A stretch of 64,000 nucleotides of DNA, taken from positions 246,276-310,275 of the forward strand of contig JAIEMV010000004.1 of assembly GCA_019751875.1 (NCBI GenBank), read 5' to 3'. Both the position numbers and the translations under genes were made by a program. The DNA comes from Hyphomicrobium sp. (lineage in GTDB: Bacteria; Pseudomonadota; Alphaproteobacteria; Rhizobiales; Hyphomicrobiaceae). Positions 20,049 through 29,293 of this stretch are shown here, one piece after another. The notes under the pieces are model-generated. The model ran no database searches. It was given only the letters and a program-made list of their open reading frames with translations, and was not told the DNA's origin. Within the stretch, counting starts at the first letter, position 1, and the number at the start of each line of letters is the position of its first letter.

Positions 20049-21205
20049 TGCGACTGCCGCATCACCCACAACCCGCCGGTATCAGTCAGAGAAATCCCGT
20101 ACGTGGCCAACGCCCGGGCAAGGGCGGGACCGCCGCCGGGATATTTGACACTTACAGAGGCCCGGTCGGAAGAGATCGAGCCGATGCGAATATCATCGAT
20201 GCCGGGGGCCTCGAGCAGGACACGGCGCATTGCATTCCATTCGGCGGTGCCGCCGAATTGGGCGTCGAAGGACACGTCCACTCCAGCCCCCGCGGGGGTG
20301 CCGTATGGGTTGGCTGACGTAGCTGCAGCCGCGATGGCGCCGCCGCTGTTGATCGCCTTCCAACGGCCCTCGATAACGCCTTGCGAGACGACGGCGGCCA
20401 ATTCGAGGGTGTAGGCGAGGTCGCCGTCACTCAAGCGATAAGCGCGCTTCAAAGCGAAGGGACCGGCGGAATCCTGACCCGCCAGCAGGACGTTCACCTT
20501 GCCGCCTTCGGTGTCGACTTCGGCGACCGCGACGATGATCTGGTCGGTCCCGTAAGCCGCTGCCAGTGTCATCACCGAGGCAGAGAGTGACGCATCCTCA
20601 TAGAGCCCTCGCAGCGCATCCGGGCCGATCTCAGGTTTCAGGGGTTCGGCTTTCAAAGGCGCGACCGAGTTTTGCAGATCGAGTGTGGGCCAGACCGTAC
20701 CCCAGGTTCCGCTGGCGGCGCGAAATTCGCCCGTTGGACCCGCGGCGGCTTTCGCATCGCGCGTCAACGGCACGATGATTGTCGAGGGAGCCTGAGTATC
20801 GACATAAGGAACGCCCTGGCGGTTGAGTAGGTCTCGGACTTCGTTGGCTTGGAAGGAGAAGTCGAGATTGGCGATATATTGGGTGGCGGAGTTGCGTTCC
20901 GAACGGACGGCTACCCCGTCGATCAGTGTCGCTGGATCAACGGAGGCCAGGCGCTCCATGTCTCGATAAGCCGTGACGGGGACGATGCGCTTCAGGAGCG
21001 AGCGGAAGGCAGCTTTCTGGCCGTCGGCAATGGCTGCGTCCTTGGCGGTCACCGCATTGGCTGCACGGGCTTCCACGGGATAATTCGCGATCGTGTAGGC
21101 ACGGTCAGCTGCGGGCTTTGCCCAAGCGACGGTGGCGGCCCCAGCCCCCACGGCGGCGAGTGCTGTCAGAACGGCGACCCGGGCCGCATCCACCGTCAAG
21201 CGCAT
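20045..21205 (-). CDS. DUF2066 domain protein, exported
   Basis: A 386-residue protein of unknown function. From the ATG at 21205 there is a signal sequence (MRLTVDAARVAVLTALAAVG then AGAATVAWA), followed by a domain rich in conserved segments such as YPVEARAANAVTAKDAAIADGQ and LLKRIVPVTAYRDMERLASV, the pattern I know from DUF2066 proteins. The open frame extends to 21466, but that part has no signal peptide and overlaps the purM promoter region. Genes for this family sit beside purM and hdaA in many alphaproteobacteria. Its role is not established; a periplasmic or outer-membrane location is likely. Confidence 0.85.
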   Translation of the reverse strand: MRLTVDAARVAVLTALAAVGAGAATVAWAKPAADRAYTIANYPVEARAANAVTAKDAAIADGQKAAFRSLLKRIVPVTAYRDMERLASVDPATLIDGVAVRSERNSATQYIANLDFSFQANEVRDLLNRQGVPYVDTQAPSTIIVPLTRDAKAAAGPTGEFRAASGTWGTVWPTLDLQNSVAPLKAEPLKPEIGPDALRGLYEDASLSASVMTLAAAYGTDQIIVAVAEVDTEGGKVNVLLAGQDSAGPFALKRAYRLSDGDLAYTLELAAVVSQGVIEGRWKAINSGGAIAAAATSANPYGTPAGAGVDVSFDAQFGGTAEWNAMRRVLLEAPGIDDIRIGSISSDRASVSVKYPGGGPALARALATYGISLTDTGGLWVMRQSQ

Positions 21206-21428
21206 TTGATAAAGCCTTGCCTTTGAAGACCTTGACGCAAAAGAACGCTGTGTCGTATCGCCGGAACATTGCCCCGGCTTCCTTAAGCTGATAGAGCGCC
21301 CCATGTTCTCGCGAGCAATCGGGCGAAAATCGGGTCGCGGCGCTGTTACTGCCGGCGGAGGACCGCCCCCGCGCGACGTAAGACCGTTTCCGGCAAGCTC
21401 CGGGACCGCATCACATGGCCGGGGTTGC

Positions 21429-22553
21429 ATGAGTACCACCAAAGACGAGAAATCCGTACCGGTCACTTATCGCGATTCAGGCGTCGACATCGACGCTGGC
21501 AATGCCCTCGTTCATGCGATCAAACCGCTAGTGAAGGCGACGCGACGGTCGGGTGCGGATGCGGACTTGGGTGGGTTTGGGGGGCTCTTCGACCTCAAGG
21601 CGGCCGGTTTTCGCGATCCCATTCTCGTCGCGGCGAATGATGGGGTCGGCACCAAGCTCAAAATTGCCATCGACAGCGGGCAGCATAGGACGATCGGCAT
21701 TGATCTCGTCGCCATGTGCGTCAACGATCTCGTGGTGCAGGGCGCGGAGCCCTTGTTCTTTCTCGACTACTTCGCGACCGGTCATCTCGATGTGACGGTT
21801 GCGAAAGACGTCGTTGCCGGAATTGCCGAAGGTTGCCGGCAGGCTGGTTGCGCGCTGATCGGTGGGGAGACCGCCGAAATGCCTGGCATGTATCACAAGG
21901 GCGACTACGATCTCGCCGGCTTTGCCGTCGGCGCGGTGGAGCGCGGAGAAATCCTGCCGCGTCCCGACATTGTCATCGGCGATGTCTTGATCGGGTTGCC
22001 GTCAGCGGGTGTGCATTCGAATGGTTACAGCCTGGTGCGGCGACTTGCGCAGAGTGAAGGTCTCGGGTGGGGCGATGCAGCGCCTTGGTCGCCGGGCGCG
22101 ACACTCGGCGAAGCGCTTCTGACGCCGACTCGAATCTACGTGAAATCGGTGCTGGCGGCGATCGAGGCCACGGGCGGTGCATCCGATGGCGCGGTCAAGG
22201 GGCTGTCGCACATCACGGGCGGCGGTTTGTCGGAGAACTTGCCGCGCGTTCTGCCCGATACGGTGGCAGCGGCGGTGGATCTTTCTGCGATTTCGGTGCC
22301 GCCGGTATTCGGGTGGCTCGCAAAGGCCGGCCGTCTCGATGACGCGGAGATGCTTCGCACGTTCAACTGCGGCATCGGCATGATCGTTATAGCTGAACGC
22401 GGGCACGTGGGCGACGTCATGCAGGCGCTCACAGATGCGGGCGAAGCACCGGTACTTCTCGGTGCCATCATTGCACCTACAGGCGAGAAGTCCGACGCCA
22501 AAGGCAAGGGCGAAGCCTGGGCGGTGAAGTACGAAGGACGACTGAAGTATTGA
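21429..22553 (+). CDS. purM: Phosphoribosylformylglycinamidine cyclo-ligase PurM
   Basis: Fifth step of de novo purine synthesis: closes the imidazole ring to make AIR from FGAM and ATP. The 374-residue protein from ATG 21429 starts with the conserved [16 protein letters not shown], has [10 protein letters not shown] and the catalytic glycine-rich [11 protein letters not shown], and ends as PurM does. The frame is open to an upstream ATG at 21303, but that extension is unlike the family. In many relatives purN follows directly. Here it does not: pepF converges 48 bases downstream. Confidence 0.96.
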   Translation: MSTTKDEKSVPVTYRDSGVDIDAGNALVHAIKPLVKATRRSGADADLGGFGGLFDLKAAGFRDPILVAANDGVGTKLKIAIDSGQHRTIGIDLVAMCVNDLVVQGAEPLFFLDYFATGHLDVTVAKDVVAGIAEGCRQAGCALIGGETAEMPGMYHKGDYDLAGFAVGAVERGEILPRPDIVIGDVLIGLPSAGVHSNGYSLVRRLAQSEGLGWGDAAPWSPGATLGEALLTPTRIYVKSVLAAIEATGGASDGAVKGLSHITGGGLSENLPRVLPDTVAAAVDLSAISVPPVFGWLAKAGRLDDAEMLRTFNCGIGMIVIAERGHVGDVMQALTDAGEAPVLLGAIIAPTGEKSDAKGKGEAWAVKYEGRLKY

Positions 22554-22562
22554 ACGGGGAAA

Positions 22563-22596
22563 TTCCCTCTCCCGTCGCTGTCGGCGGGAGAGGGAA
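22563..22596. terminator. Bidirectional hairpin between purM and pepF
   Basis: A 12-bp perfect stem (TTCCCTCTCCCG paired with CGGGAGAGGGAA) with a 10-base loop lies between the convergent stops of purM and pepF. It has no long T-run, so it may act as a weak or Rho-assisted terminator for both genes. Confidence 0.6.
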
Positions 22597-22601
22597 AGTC
22601 A

Positions 22602-24419
22602 TCACGCCGCCTTTTCCATGGCTTCGAGTTCGTCGATCATGCCTTCGATGACGCGCAAGCCTTTGTTCCAGAATTCCGGATCGCGCGCGTCGAGGCCGAA
22701 GGGCGCCAAGAGTTCCGAGTGATGCTTGGAGCCGCCGGCCTTCAACAGATCGAAGTACTTCTGCACGAAGCCCGGGTGGGCTTCCTGGTAGAGCCCGTAG
22801 AGCGAGTTCACAAGGCAATCGCCGAATGCGTACGCGTAGACGTAGAACGGCGAGTTGATGAAGTGAGGGATGTAGGTCCAGAAGACTTCGTAGCCGGGCT
22901 TGAAGTCGATCGCAGGGCCTAAGCTCTCCGTCTGCACGTCAAGCCAGAACTGATTGATCTGTTCCGACGTCAGCTCGCCCTTGCGGCGGGCCTCATGCAC
23001 CTTGCGCTCGAACGAATAGAACGCGATCTGGCGCACGACCGTGTTCAGCATGTCCTCGACTTTGCCGGCGATCATCGCCTTCTTCTCGCGCAGATCTTTC
23101 GTATCGGCGAGGAGCGCGCGGAAGGTCAGCATCTCGCCGAAGACCGAGGCGGTCTCAGCGAGCGTCAGCGGGGTCGGAGCGAGAAGCGCGCCTTGCTCGC
23201 GGGCCAGCATCTGATGCACGCCGTGGCCCAACTCGTGGGCGAGCGTCATCACATCGCGCGGCTTGCCCTGGTAGTTCATGAGCACATACGGGTGCACGCT
23301 CGGAACCGTGGAAGCCGAGAACGCGCCTTGCGCCTTGCCTGCGCGCACGGGAGCGTCGATCCAACCCTTGTCGAAGAACTGTTTCGCGGTCGCCGCCATT
23401 TCGGGTGCGAACTGGCCATAGGCTGCGAGCACCGTGTGCTCGGCCTCCTGCCAGGTGAAAATGCGCTCAGGCTTATCGGGAAGGGGCGCATTGCGGTCCC
23501 AGTGGTTCAGCTTCTCCATGCCGAGCCAGCGCGCCTTCATCACGTAGTAGCGATGCGAGAGACGCGGATAGGCGGCACGCACCGATGCGACAAGCGCATC
23601 GACAACGGGGGCTTCGACGCGGTTGGCCAAGTGACGGCTGTCCGCGACGTCCTTGAAGCCGCGCCAGCGGTCTGAGATTTCCTTGTCTTTGGCGAGCGTG
23701 TTGGTGATGAGCGTAAACAAACGCACATTTTCACCGAAGACCTTGGCAAGCGCTTCAGCACCGGCTTTGCGGCGTGCTCCGTCTGGATGAGAGAGCAGGT
23801 TCAGGGTCGGTTCGAGTGTCAGAGTTTCAGCTTCGCCTTCGACAGGGAAGCGCAGCGTCGTCATTGTCTCGTTGAACAGTCGCGAGAACGCGCCGCGCGA
23901 GGTCTGGCCCTTCTCGGTGAAGAGGCGCTCGAGGCGCTCTTCCAGCTGATACGGCTTTTCGCGGCGAAGGTCATCCAGCCATGGCGCGTACTTGGCGAGT
24001 TTCGGCGCCTTCACGGCGGCGGCGAGAACGGCTTCGTCAATCTGGTTCAATTCCAGTTCGAAGAAGATGAGGTCGGTGCCGATGCGGGTAAGGGCTTCGT
24101 TGGTGTCGCCGTAGAACTTGGCGCGGTCAGGGTCTGCCTGGTTGGCATAATAGTAGAGGCCCGCATACGAGGCGAGCTTGCCCATCAGGTCGGAGAGATC
24201 TTCGTAAGACTTGATGACGGTGCCGAGCTTGTCGCCGTCCTTCGCGATCTCCACAAGCTTGCCCTGGCATTGCTCTTTGATGGCCTGGGCTGCGCGTTCG
24301 GCACGGGCGAGGTCGTGGGCCAACTCCGGTGCGTCTGGTGCGGCATAGAGATCGGATAAGTCCCAAACCGGCATCGGGCCAAGGTCGGGCGTCTTGGAAG
24401 CCAAGTGAGCAGTCGTCAT
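22602..24419 (-). CDS. pepF: Oligoendopeptidase F (M3 family)
   Basis: Cytoplasmic zinc metallopeptidase that cleaves short peptides. The 605-residue length fits the PepF/M3B family. The catalytic motif is HELGHGVHQM, with zinc ligands H395 and H399 and catalytic E396. The FSASTVPSVHPYVLMNYQG region preceding it is the usual M3B substrate strand. The gene stands alone, convergent to purM and divergent from the small anchored-protein gene at 24707. Confidence 0.95.
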   Translation of the reverse strand: MTTAHLASKTPDLGPMPVWDLSDLYAAPDAPELAHDLARAERAAQAIKEQCQGKLVEIAKDGDKLGTVIKSYEDLSDLMGKLASYAGLYYYANQADPDRAKFYGDTNEALTRIGTDLIFFELELNQIDEAVLAAAVKAPKLAKYAPWLDDLRREKPYQLEERLERLFTEKGQTSRGAFSRLFNETMTTLRFPVEGEAETLTLEPTLNLLSHPDGARRKAGAEALAKVFGENVRLFTLITNTLAKDKEISDRWRGFKDVADSRHLANRVEAPVVDALVASVRAAYPRLSHRYYVMKARWLGMEKLNHWDRNAPLPDKPERIFTWQEAEHTVLAAYGQFAPEMAATAKQFFDKGWIDAPVRAGKAQGAFSASTVPSVHPYVLMNYQGKPRDVMTLAHELGHGVHQMLAREQGALLAPTPLTLAETASVFGEMLTFRALLADTKDLREKKAMIAGKVEDMLNTVVRQIAFYSFERKVHEARRKGELTSEQINQFWLDVQTESLGPAIDFKPGYEVFWTYIPHFINSPFYVYAYAFGDCLVNSLYGLYQEAHPGFVQKYFDLLKAGGSKHHSELLAPFGLDARDPEFWNKGLRVIEGMIDELEAMEKAA

Positions 24420-24706
24420 GAAGTCCTCTGGGTTTGCAACATGCAGTCAGCGCCGGGAGGGCCAGCCAGGTCATGCCCGAAGCCAAATCATGGCCTGAAG
24501 TAGTGGTGTCGGGCGGCGGTAGCAAGGCGTCACAGCGGGGCGACTAACAGTCGTCGTGAAGCACTCGACCTTAGTTTCACGGGACATTCTTGGCAAAACT
24601 TCAACCACTTCCGCGAAAAAACTGCCCGCAATTCGGGGCGGTAACTAGAAAAAAGCGAGGCAACCGGGAATAATGCGGGCAGTTGAAACAAAGATATGAG
24701 GACTGA

Positions 24707-25394
24707 TTGAGTATCGCCGACCTGCCGTTCTGGACGCTTATTCCCACTGCGGTTTTTGCGCTCATTGCATGGCAATTCTACATCTACCGGGCGGCGGCTC
24801 CGATACATTGACAGTTACTCCTGGCCGCCAGGTCTCGTTGCCAAGCTGCGGCGACACCATCCCACCCTTTCTTCCGAACAGATCAACCGGATCGGCCTTG
24901 GGCTCAAGCAATTCTTCCGAGCTTATCACCGCGGCGGATACCGCAACGTCGCGATGCCATCGCAGGCCGTCGATGGTCTCTGGCACGAGTTCATCCTCTA
25001 CACGAAGGCGTACGACGACTTCTGCCGAAAGGCTTTCGGGCGCTTTCTGCATCATACGCCTGCGGCCGTGCTGAGGCCCAATCACAAGACGACGAACGAG
25101 GGACTGCGGCGGGTCTGGTGGCAGGCCTGCAAGGAAGAACGGATCGACCCCAAGGCTCCCGCCGCGCTACCGCTGCTGTTTTCGTTGGACGCCGAGCTCA
25201 AGATCCCGAACGGATATCACTACGTGCCGGACTGCGGCGCCGTTCGCACCGTCTCCGTCGAAGTCGGCTACGGGCGCCACACACAATGCGGCAGTCACTT
25301 CGCATCCACATCGTTTGATGGCGGTACGGACGGGCTCGGTGATGGAGACGGCGGCGGGGATGGCGGCGACGGCGGCGGTTGCGGCGGTGATTAA
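24707..25394 (+). pseudogene. Glycine-rich-tail protein gene, apparently frameshifted near its start
   Basis: The main frame (about 24780-25394, formally open from an ATG at 24756) encodes a soluble helical domain with QAVDGLWHEFILYTKAYDDF and a low-complexity Gly/Asp tail ending GGGCGGD, as in the glycine-rich-domain hypothetical proteins. Its first residues look unnatural. In another frame a TTG at 24707, preceded by GAGG, encodes an ideal N-terminal membrane anchor (LSIADLPFWTLIPTAVFALI then AWQFYIYRAAAPI) that stops at 24809. Removing one base near 24803 would join it to IDSYSWPPGLV. I infer one membrane-anchored protein of about 226 residues broken by a single-base shift, either a real mutation or a sequence error. 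Function unknown. Confidence 0.6.
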
Positions 25395-25602
25395 CCTCTT
25401 ACAGCCCCGCAAAACCGGCTTCGAAGCAATTTTGATCAAAAAAGCTACAAGCCTGCGTTTCGTGAAACCTCCTGTTTACCGTTGTCGGGCACTCTGACCT
25501 CGTAGCGTCGAGTTGCCGGTGGTTATCACGTCCCTGTCTGGGACGGCCGCAAAGATCCCACGGGCATCAGTTCAGTTGCGTTGTGTCGAGTATGAGTGCC
25601 CA

Positions 25603-27111
25603 ATGGCCAAACGTGTTCTAATCGTCGATGACGATCCTGCCCAGCGCCGCATCTTGGAAGAGATGATCAAGCGGCAGGGTTTTGAAACAAAAACCACCAA
25701 TTCCGGCGAACAGGCGATTCAGATTCTCGAGGGTCCGGATCACGGCTCCATCTCGCTCGTTCTCCTCGATCTGGTCATGCCCGGCCTTGACGGCATGGCC
25801 GTTCTCGACCGCCTCTCGCAAAAGCCCGGCATCCCGCCGATCATTGTACAAACCGCGCACGGTTCAATCGACGCCGCCATCAACGCCATGCGCGCCGGCG
25901 CCGCTGACTTCGTCATCAAGCCGGCTTCGCCAGAGCGGCTGGAAGTTTCCATCAAGACCGCGCTCAAGATCGAAGCGCTGTCGGGCGAAATCAGCCGCAT
26001 CAAGAAGAAGGCCGAGGGCACCCTCACCTTCAACGACCTCATCATTCGCGGCGATGCCATGCAGCGCGTCATTTCGCTCGGCAAGCGCGCCGCGGCCTCC
26101 AACATCCCTGTCCTGATCGAGGGTGAATCGGGCGTCGGCAAAGAACTCATCGCACGCGCCATCCAGGGCGAGAGCGAGCGGGCCGGCAAGCCGTTCGTCA
26201 CCGTCAACTGCGGCGCGATTCCGGAAAACCTCGTCGAAAGCATTCTGTTTGGCCACGAGAAGGGGTCGTTCACGGGCGCTTCTGAAAAGCGTATCGGCAA
26301 GTTCCAGGAGGCTGACGGCGGCACGCTGTTCCTTGACGAAGTCGGTGAACTGCCACTCGAAGCGCAGGTCAAGCTGCTGCGCGCGCTGCAGGAAGGCGAG
26401 ATCGATCCGGTGGGATCGAAGAAGCCGGTGAAGGTCAACTTTCGTCTGATCTCAGCCACCAACCGCGACATGATCCAGCAGGTGAAAGACGGCAAGTTCC
26501 GCGAGGATCTTTTCTATCGCCTAAACGTGTTCCCCATCTGGGTACCGCCGCTGCGCGAGCGCGTCGAAGATGTTCCCGAACTCGCTCAGCATTTCGTGGC
26601 CCGCTTTGCGGCGGAAGAAGGCAAGCGCGTTTCCGGCCTGTCCTCCGATGCATTAAAGTTGATCAAGGCCTACACTTGGCCCGGGAATGTGCGCCAGCTC
26701 GAGAACGCTGTTTTCCGCGCGGTCGTTCTTGCCGACCGCCCGGAGTTGACCATCAACGAGTTTCCGCAGATCGCCGCCCACGTGGACGGCTTCCACGCCG
26801 AGGTTCCCGCCGCGCCTGCCGAGCCGCTGCGGAGGCCCGCTTTTACCGGTCCGGCGTTGCTGGGAGCGGAAGATCGCATCCCGCAGACCATGGAAGTGCG
26901 CAGTGACGTCGGCGCCAGCGCGCTCGGCATTCCGGCGGTGGACGCCTCCGGCGACATTCGCCCTCTGGAGGCCATCGAAGCGGACATGATCCGCCTCGCG
27001 CTCGGGCGCTATCGCGGACACATGACGGAAGTCGCCAAGCGGCTCAACATCGGCCGCTCGACGCTTTATCGCAAAATGCAGGAATACGGTCTGGAGCAAC
27101 GCGTCAACTAG
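25603..27111 (+). CDS. Sigma-54-dependent response regulator (NtrC family)
   Basis: A 502-residue transcription activator. The receiver domain (1-120) has acidic residues in IVDDD and phospho-acceptor D56 in LVLLDLVMP. The AAA+ domain (about 145-380) has Walker A GESGVGKE (173-180), Walker B LFLDE and a sigma-54 contact loop that reads GSFTGA (221-226) instead of GAFTGA. A long Pro/Ala-rich linker leads to a Fis-type helix-turn-helix (GHMTEVAKRLNIGRSTLYRK). The ATG at 25603 is chosen because the receiver strand starts directly after it; the frame extends 30 codons further. No histidine kinase is adjacent, so its signal is unknown. Confidence 0.92.
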   Translation: MAKRVLIVDDDPAQRRILEEMIKRQGFETKTTNSGEQAIQILEGPDHGSISLVLLDLVMPGLDGMAVLDRLSQKPGIPPIIVQTAHGSIDAAINAMRAGAADFVIKPASPERLEVSIKTALKIEALSGEISRIKKKAEGTLTFNDLIIRGDAMQRVISLGKRAAASNIPVLIEGESGVGKELIARAIQGESERAGKPFVTVNCGAIPENLVESILFGHEKGSFTGASEKRIGKFQEADGGTLFLDEVGELPLEAQVKLLRALQEGEIDPVGSKKPVKVNFRLISATNRDMIQQVKDGKFREDLFYRLNVFPIWVPPLRERVEDVPELAQHFVARFAAEEGKRVSGLSSDALKLIKAYTWPGNVRQLENAVFRAVVLADRPELTINEFPQIAAHVDGFHAEVPAAPAEPLRRPAFTGPALLGAEDRIPQTMEVRSDVGASALGIPAVDASGDIRPLEAIEADMIRLALGRYRGHMTEVAKRLNIGRSTLYRKMQEYGLEQRVN

Positions 27112-27150
27112 GCCTTCGGGCCAGCCCCTTGTACGCCCCTGCAGATCGTG

Positions 27151-27190
27151 GAGGGTCCGGTGGCTTCACACCGGGCCCTCCTTTGTTTTT
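27151..27190 (+). terminator. Rho-independent terminator of the sigma-54 activator gene
   Basis: A 12-bp GC-rich stem (GAGGGTCCGGTG paired with CACCGGGCCCTC, one G-T wobble) with a 6-base loop is followed by CTTTGTTTTT. It lies 40 bases after the stop codon, a textbook terminator. Confidence 0.88.
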
Positions 27191-27270
27191 CCATTGTTTT
27201 TGGCTGATGTGCGGGGTCTTGCGCAGGGTGCTCGGTCGAAGAATCGGCTAACCAATCGCTTGCGCGGTCG

Positions 27271-27286
27271 GTGTGCATGTGCACAC
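27271..27286. promoter_or_regulatory. Perfect 7-bp inverted repeat upstream of the L,D-transpeptidase
   Basis: GTGTGCA, two bases, then TGCACAC form a perfect inverted repeat about 70 bases before the L,D-transpeptidase start. It could be a protein-binding operator or a small hairpin in the mRNA leader. No regulator can be named. Confidence 0.45.
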
Positions 27287-27354
27287 AGGAACGCTCAAAC
27301 GGAATAACGGTGCCGCCGGCTGCGTTCCAAACCGGACTTGCGGGAGAGACCACG

Positions 27355-29211
27355 ATGGGCCGACTTCGCTGTGCCGCGCTGAGTGTGCTTGTGCTCTCGG
27401 TCATCTGCCCCGCAACCTTCGCGGCGGAGCCTGCTCCTGCAACGGCCTCCGACGTGCCGGTGCAAACGGGTAGCATTGGCGGCAAGGATACAGCCATCGG
27501 AGCCGCCGCCCGCAAACTGATCGAACCCGCAACTGTCGCGGATGGTGCGCATCTCTTGCCGGCAGCGTCGGGTTCGACATCTTCTGACGCGCCAGCCGCT
27601 GCCGCGCCACCCAAGCCATCGCCTGAGGACTTGGATCGCACCGCGCTATCGAGCTTTTATCAGGCGCGCGGGGATGCGCCGCTGTGGGTGACTGCGGACG
27701 GCTTCACAGCGAAAGCTCGGCTGGCATTGGCGGAATTGCGCCGCGCCGGTGCTTGGGCACTTGATCCCGCAGATTTCAAAGTCCCCGAACTCGCAGGTGC
27801 TCCGCCGGAGGCGCTCGCCGAAGCCGAAAGCGCATTGTCGCTCGCCGTGATGGCCTACGCGCGTCATGCGCGGGGCGGCAAGATTGCCAAGCCCGCGGAG
27901 CAGCTGTCCTCGTATTTTGATCGCCGTCCGCAGTGGAAGGATCGGACCGAGTTGCTGTCCGAACTCGCCAACACGGACAACCCTGCCAAAGTGCTCGTCG
28001 ATCTGCATCCCAAACATCCGCAGTTCATGGTGTTGCGACAGGCGTGGCTGGAGACGCTGCGCGCCAAGTCGGCGGGTGGTGCGAAGCTGCCGGCCGGGAG
28101 TGATTTGAAGCCGGGCGAGAGCCACGCAGACGTCGAGACTCTGCGTAAGCGGCTCGGCGTAACCGCCGCTGACGGTACGTCGGTACAATTCTATGACGAC
28201 GAGCTTGCGGAGGCGGTGCGCGGCTTTCAGAATTTGAAGGGGCTCGCCTCCGATGGCGTTCTCACGGCCGAGACGCGGGCGAAGCTCAATCAGCCGATCA
28301 AGGGCAATGCCGATCAGCTCGCCGCCAATATGCAGATGTGGCGCTACATACCTGCCGATCTCGGCGACATGCATGTGATGCTCAATGTGCCGGAGTATGA
28401 AATTCTTATTCTCAAATCAGGTGAAGAGGTCTTCCACGAGCGCGTCACCGTCGGGCTCGTCAATAAGCAGACGCCGATCTTTTCGGACCAGATCGAACTC
28501 GTCACGTTCAAGTCGCGTTGGCGGGTGCCGGATTCGATCAAGGTTCGCGAGATCTGGCCGAGCCTGCTGTCAGGCGGCGGCATGATGCGCCAGCATGGGC
28601 TTGAGATGCGGCGGCTTGATAACGAGGAACTCGTCGACTGGCGCAAGATCGACTGGTCGAAGACGCCGATGTCCGATTACGTCGTCTGGCAGCCGCCGGG
28701 CAAGATCAACCAGCTCGGCCTTGTGAAGTTTTCATTTCCGAACAAGCACTACGTGTTCATGCACGACACACCGGACAAGCACATGTTCGCGTGGACGCGG
28801 CGGGCGAACAGCCACGGCTGCATGCGAATCCGCAATCCGCTGAAGATGGCGGAAGTCATCCTCGCCGCCGATAAGGGCTGGGACAGGGCGAAGATCGACG
28901 ATCTTGTCCGCAACGGGCCGGATCATAATCTGGTGCCGCTGGACAAGAAGATCCCGGTGCACATCGTGTACTTCACGGCGCGCGTGGAAGAGGGCGGCAA
29001 GATCAAGACGTTCGGCGACATCTACGGCCATGAGAAGCGCTTCGCGCTGGCGCTCAAAGGTCAGTGGAACAAAATCAAGGTCGGGCCGGACCATCTGGCG
29101 CCCGTCGACGAAACGAGGCCGCCGGTCGTGGCGCAGCGCAAAGCGCCCAAGGGCAAGAGCGACGACAGCGTCGCCGGCCTGATCAATTCGTCGCTCGGCA
29201 GCGGGTTCTGA
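27355..29211 (+). CDS. L,D-transpeptidase (YcbB/LdtD-like) with peptidoglycan-binding domain
   Basis: Periplasmic cell-wall enzyme making 3-3 cross-links or attaching proteins to peptidoglycan. From ATG 27355 (preceded by GGGAGAG) the 618-residue protein has a signal peptide ending at about AAEP. A YcbB-type scaffold domain with SSFYQARGDAPLWV follows, then a peptidoglycan-binding repeat (VETLRKRLGV then GFQNLKGLASDGVLTAETRA). The YkuD catalytic domain carries C489 in SHGCMRI, the nucleophile, and the upstream His of HDTPDKHMF. The open frame begins at 27271 without a signal peptide. Confidence 0.93.
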   Translation: MGRLRCAALSVLVLSVICPATFAAEPAPATASDVPVQTGSIGGKDTAIGAAARKLIEPATVADGAHLLPAASGSTSSDAPAAAAPPKPSPEDLDRTALSSFYQARGDAPLWVTADGFTAKARLALAELRRAGAWALDPADFKVPELAGAPPEALAEAESALSLAVMAYARHARGGKIAKPAEQLSSYFDRRPQWKDRTELLSELANTDNPAKVLVDLHPKHPQFMVLRQAWLETLRAKSAGGAKLPAGSDLKPGESHADVETLRKRLGVTAADGTSVQFYDDELAEAVRGFQNLKGLASDGVLTAETRAKLNQPIKGNADQLAANMQMWRYIPADLGDMHVMLNVPEYEILILKSGEEVFHERVTVGLVNKQTPIFSDQIELVTFKSRWRVPDSIKVREIWPSLLSGGGMMRQHGLEMRRLDNEELVDWRKIDWSKTPMSDYVVWQPPGKINQLGLVKFSFPNKHYVFMHDTPDKHMFAWTRRANSHGCMRIRNPLKMAEVILAADKGWDRAKIDDLVRNGPDHNLVPLDKKIPVHIVYFTARVEEGGKIKTFGDIYGHEKRFALALKGQWNKIKVGPDHLAPVDETRPPVVAQRKAPKGKSDDSVAGLINSSLGSGF

Positions 29212-29235
29212 TCGCAAGTGGAGATGATGGAAACA

Positions 29236-29265
29236 GAAAGGGCGCCTCTCGCGAGGCGCCCTTTC
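29236..29265. terminator. Bidirectional terminator
   Basis: A 13-bp perfect stem (GAAAGGGCGCCTC paired with GAGGCGCCCTTTC) with a TCGC tetraloop sits between the convergent L,D-transpeptidase and TonB receptor genes. The A and T ends of the stem give a short U-tract in both directions. Confidence 0.85.
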
Positions 29266-29293
29266 TCGTGCCAACAGACGGGAGGATCTGTTC

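Noticed and set aside
24530..24808. 92-codon minus-strand open frame between pepF and the frameshifted gene
   Set aside because: Composition is unlike neighbouring proteins and it overlaps the better-supported anchor-encoding frame on the plus strand.
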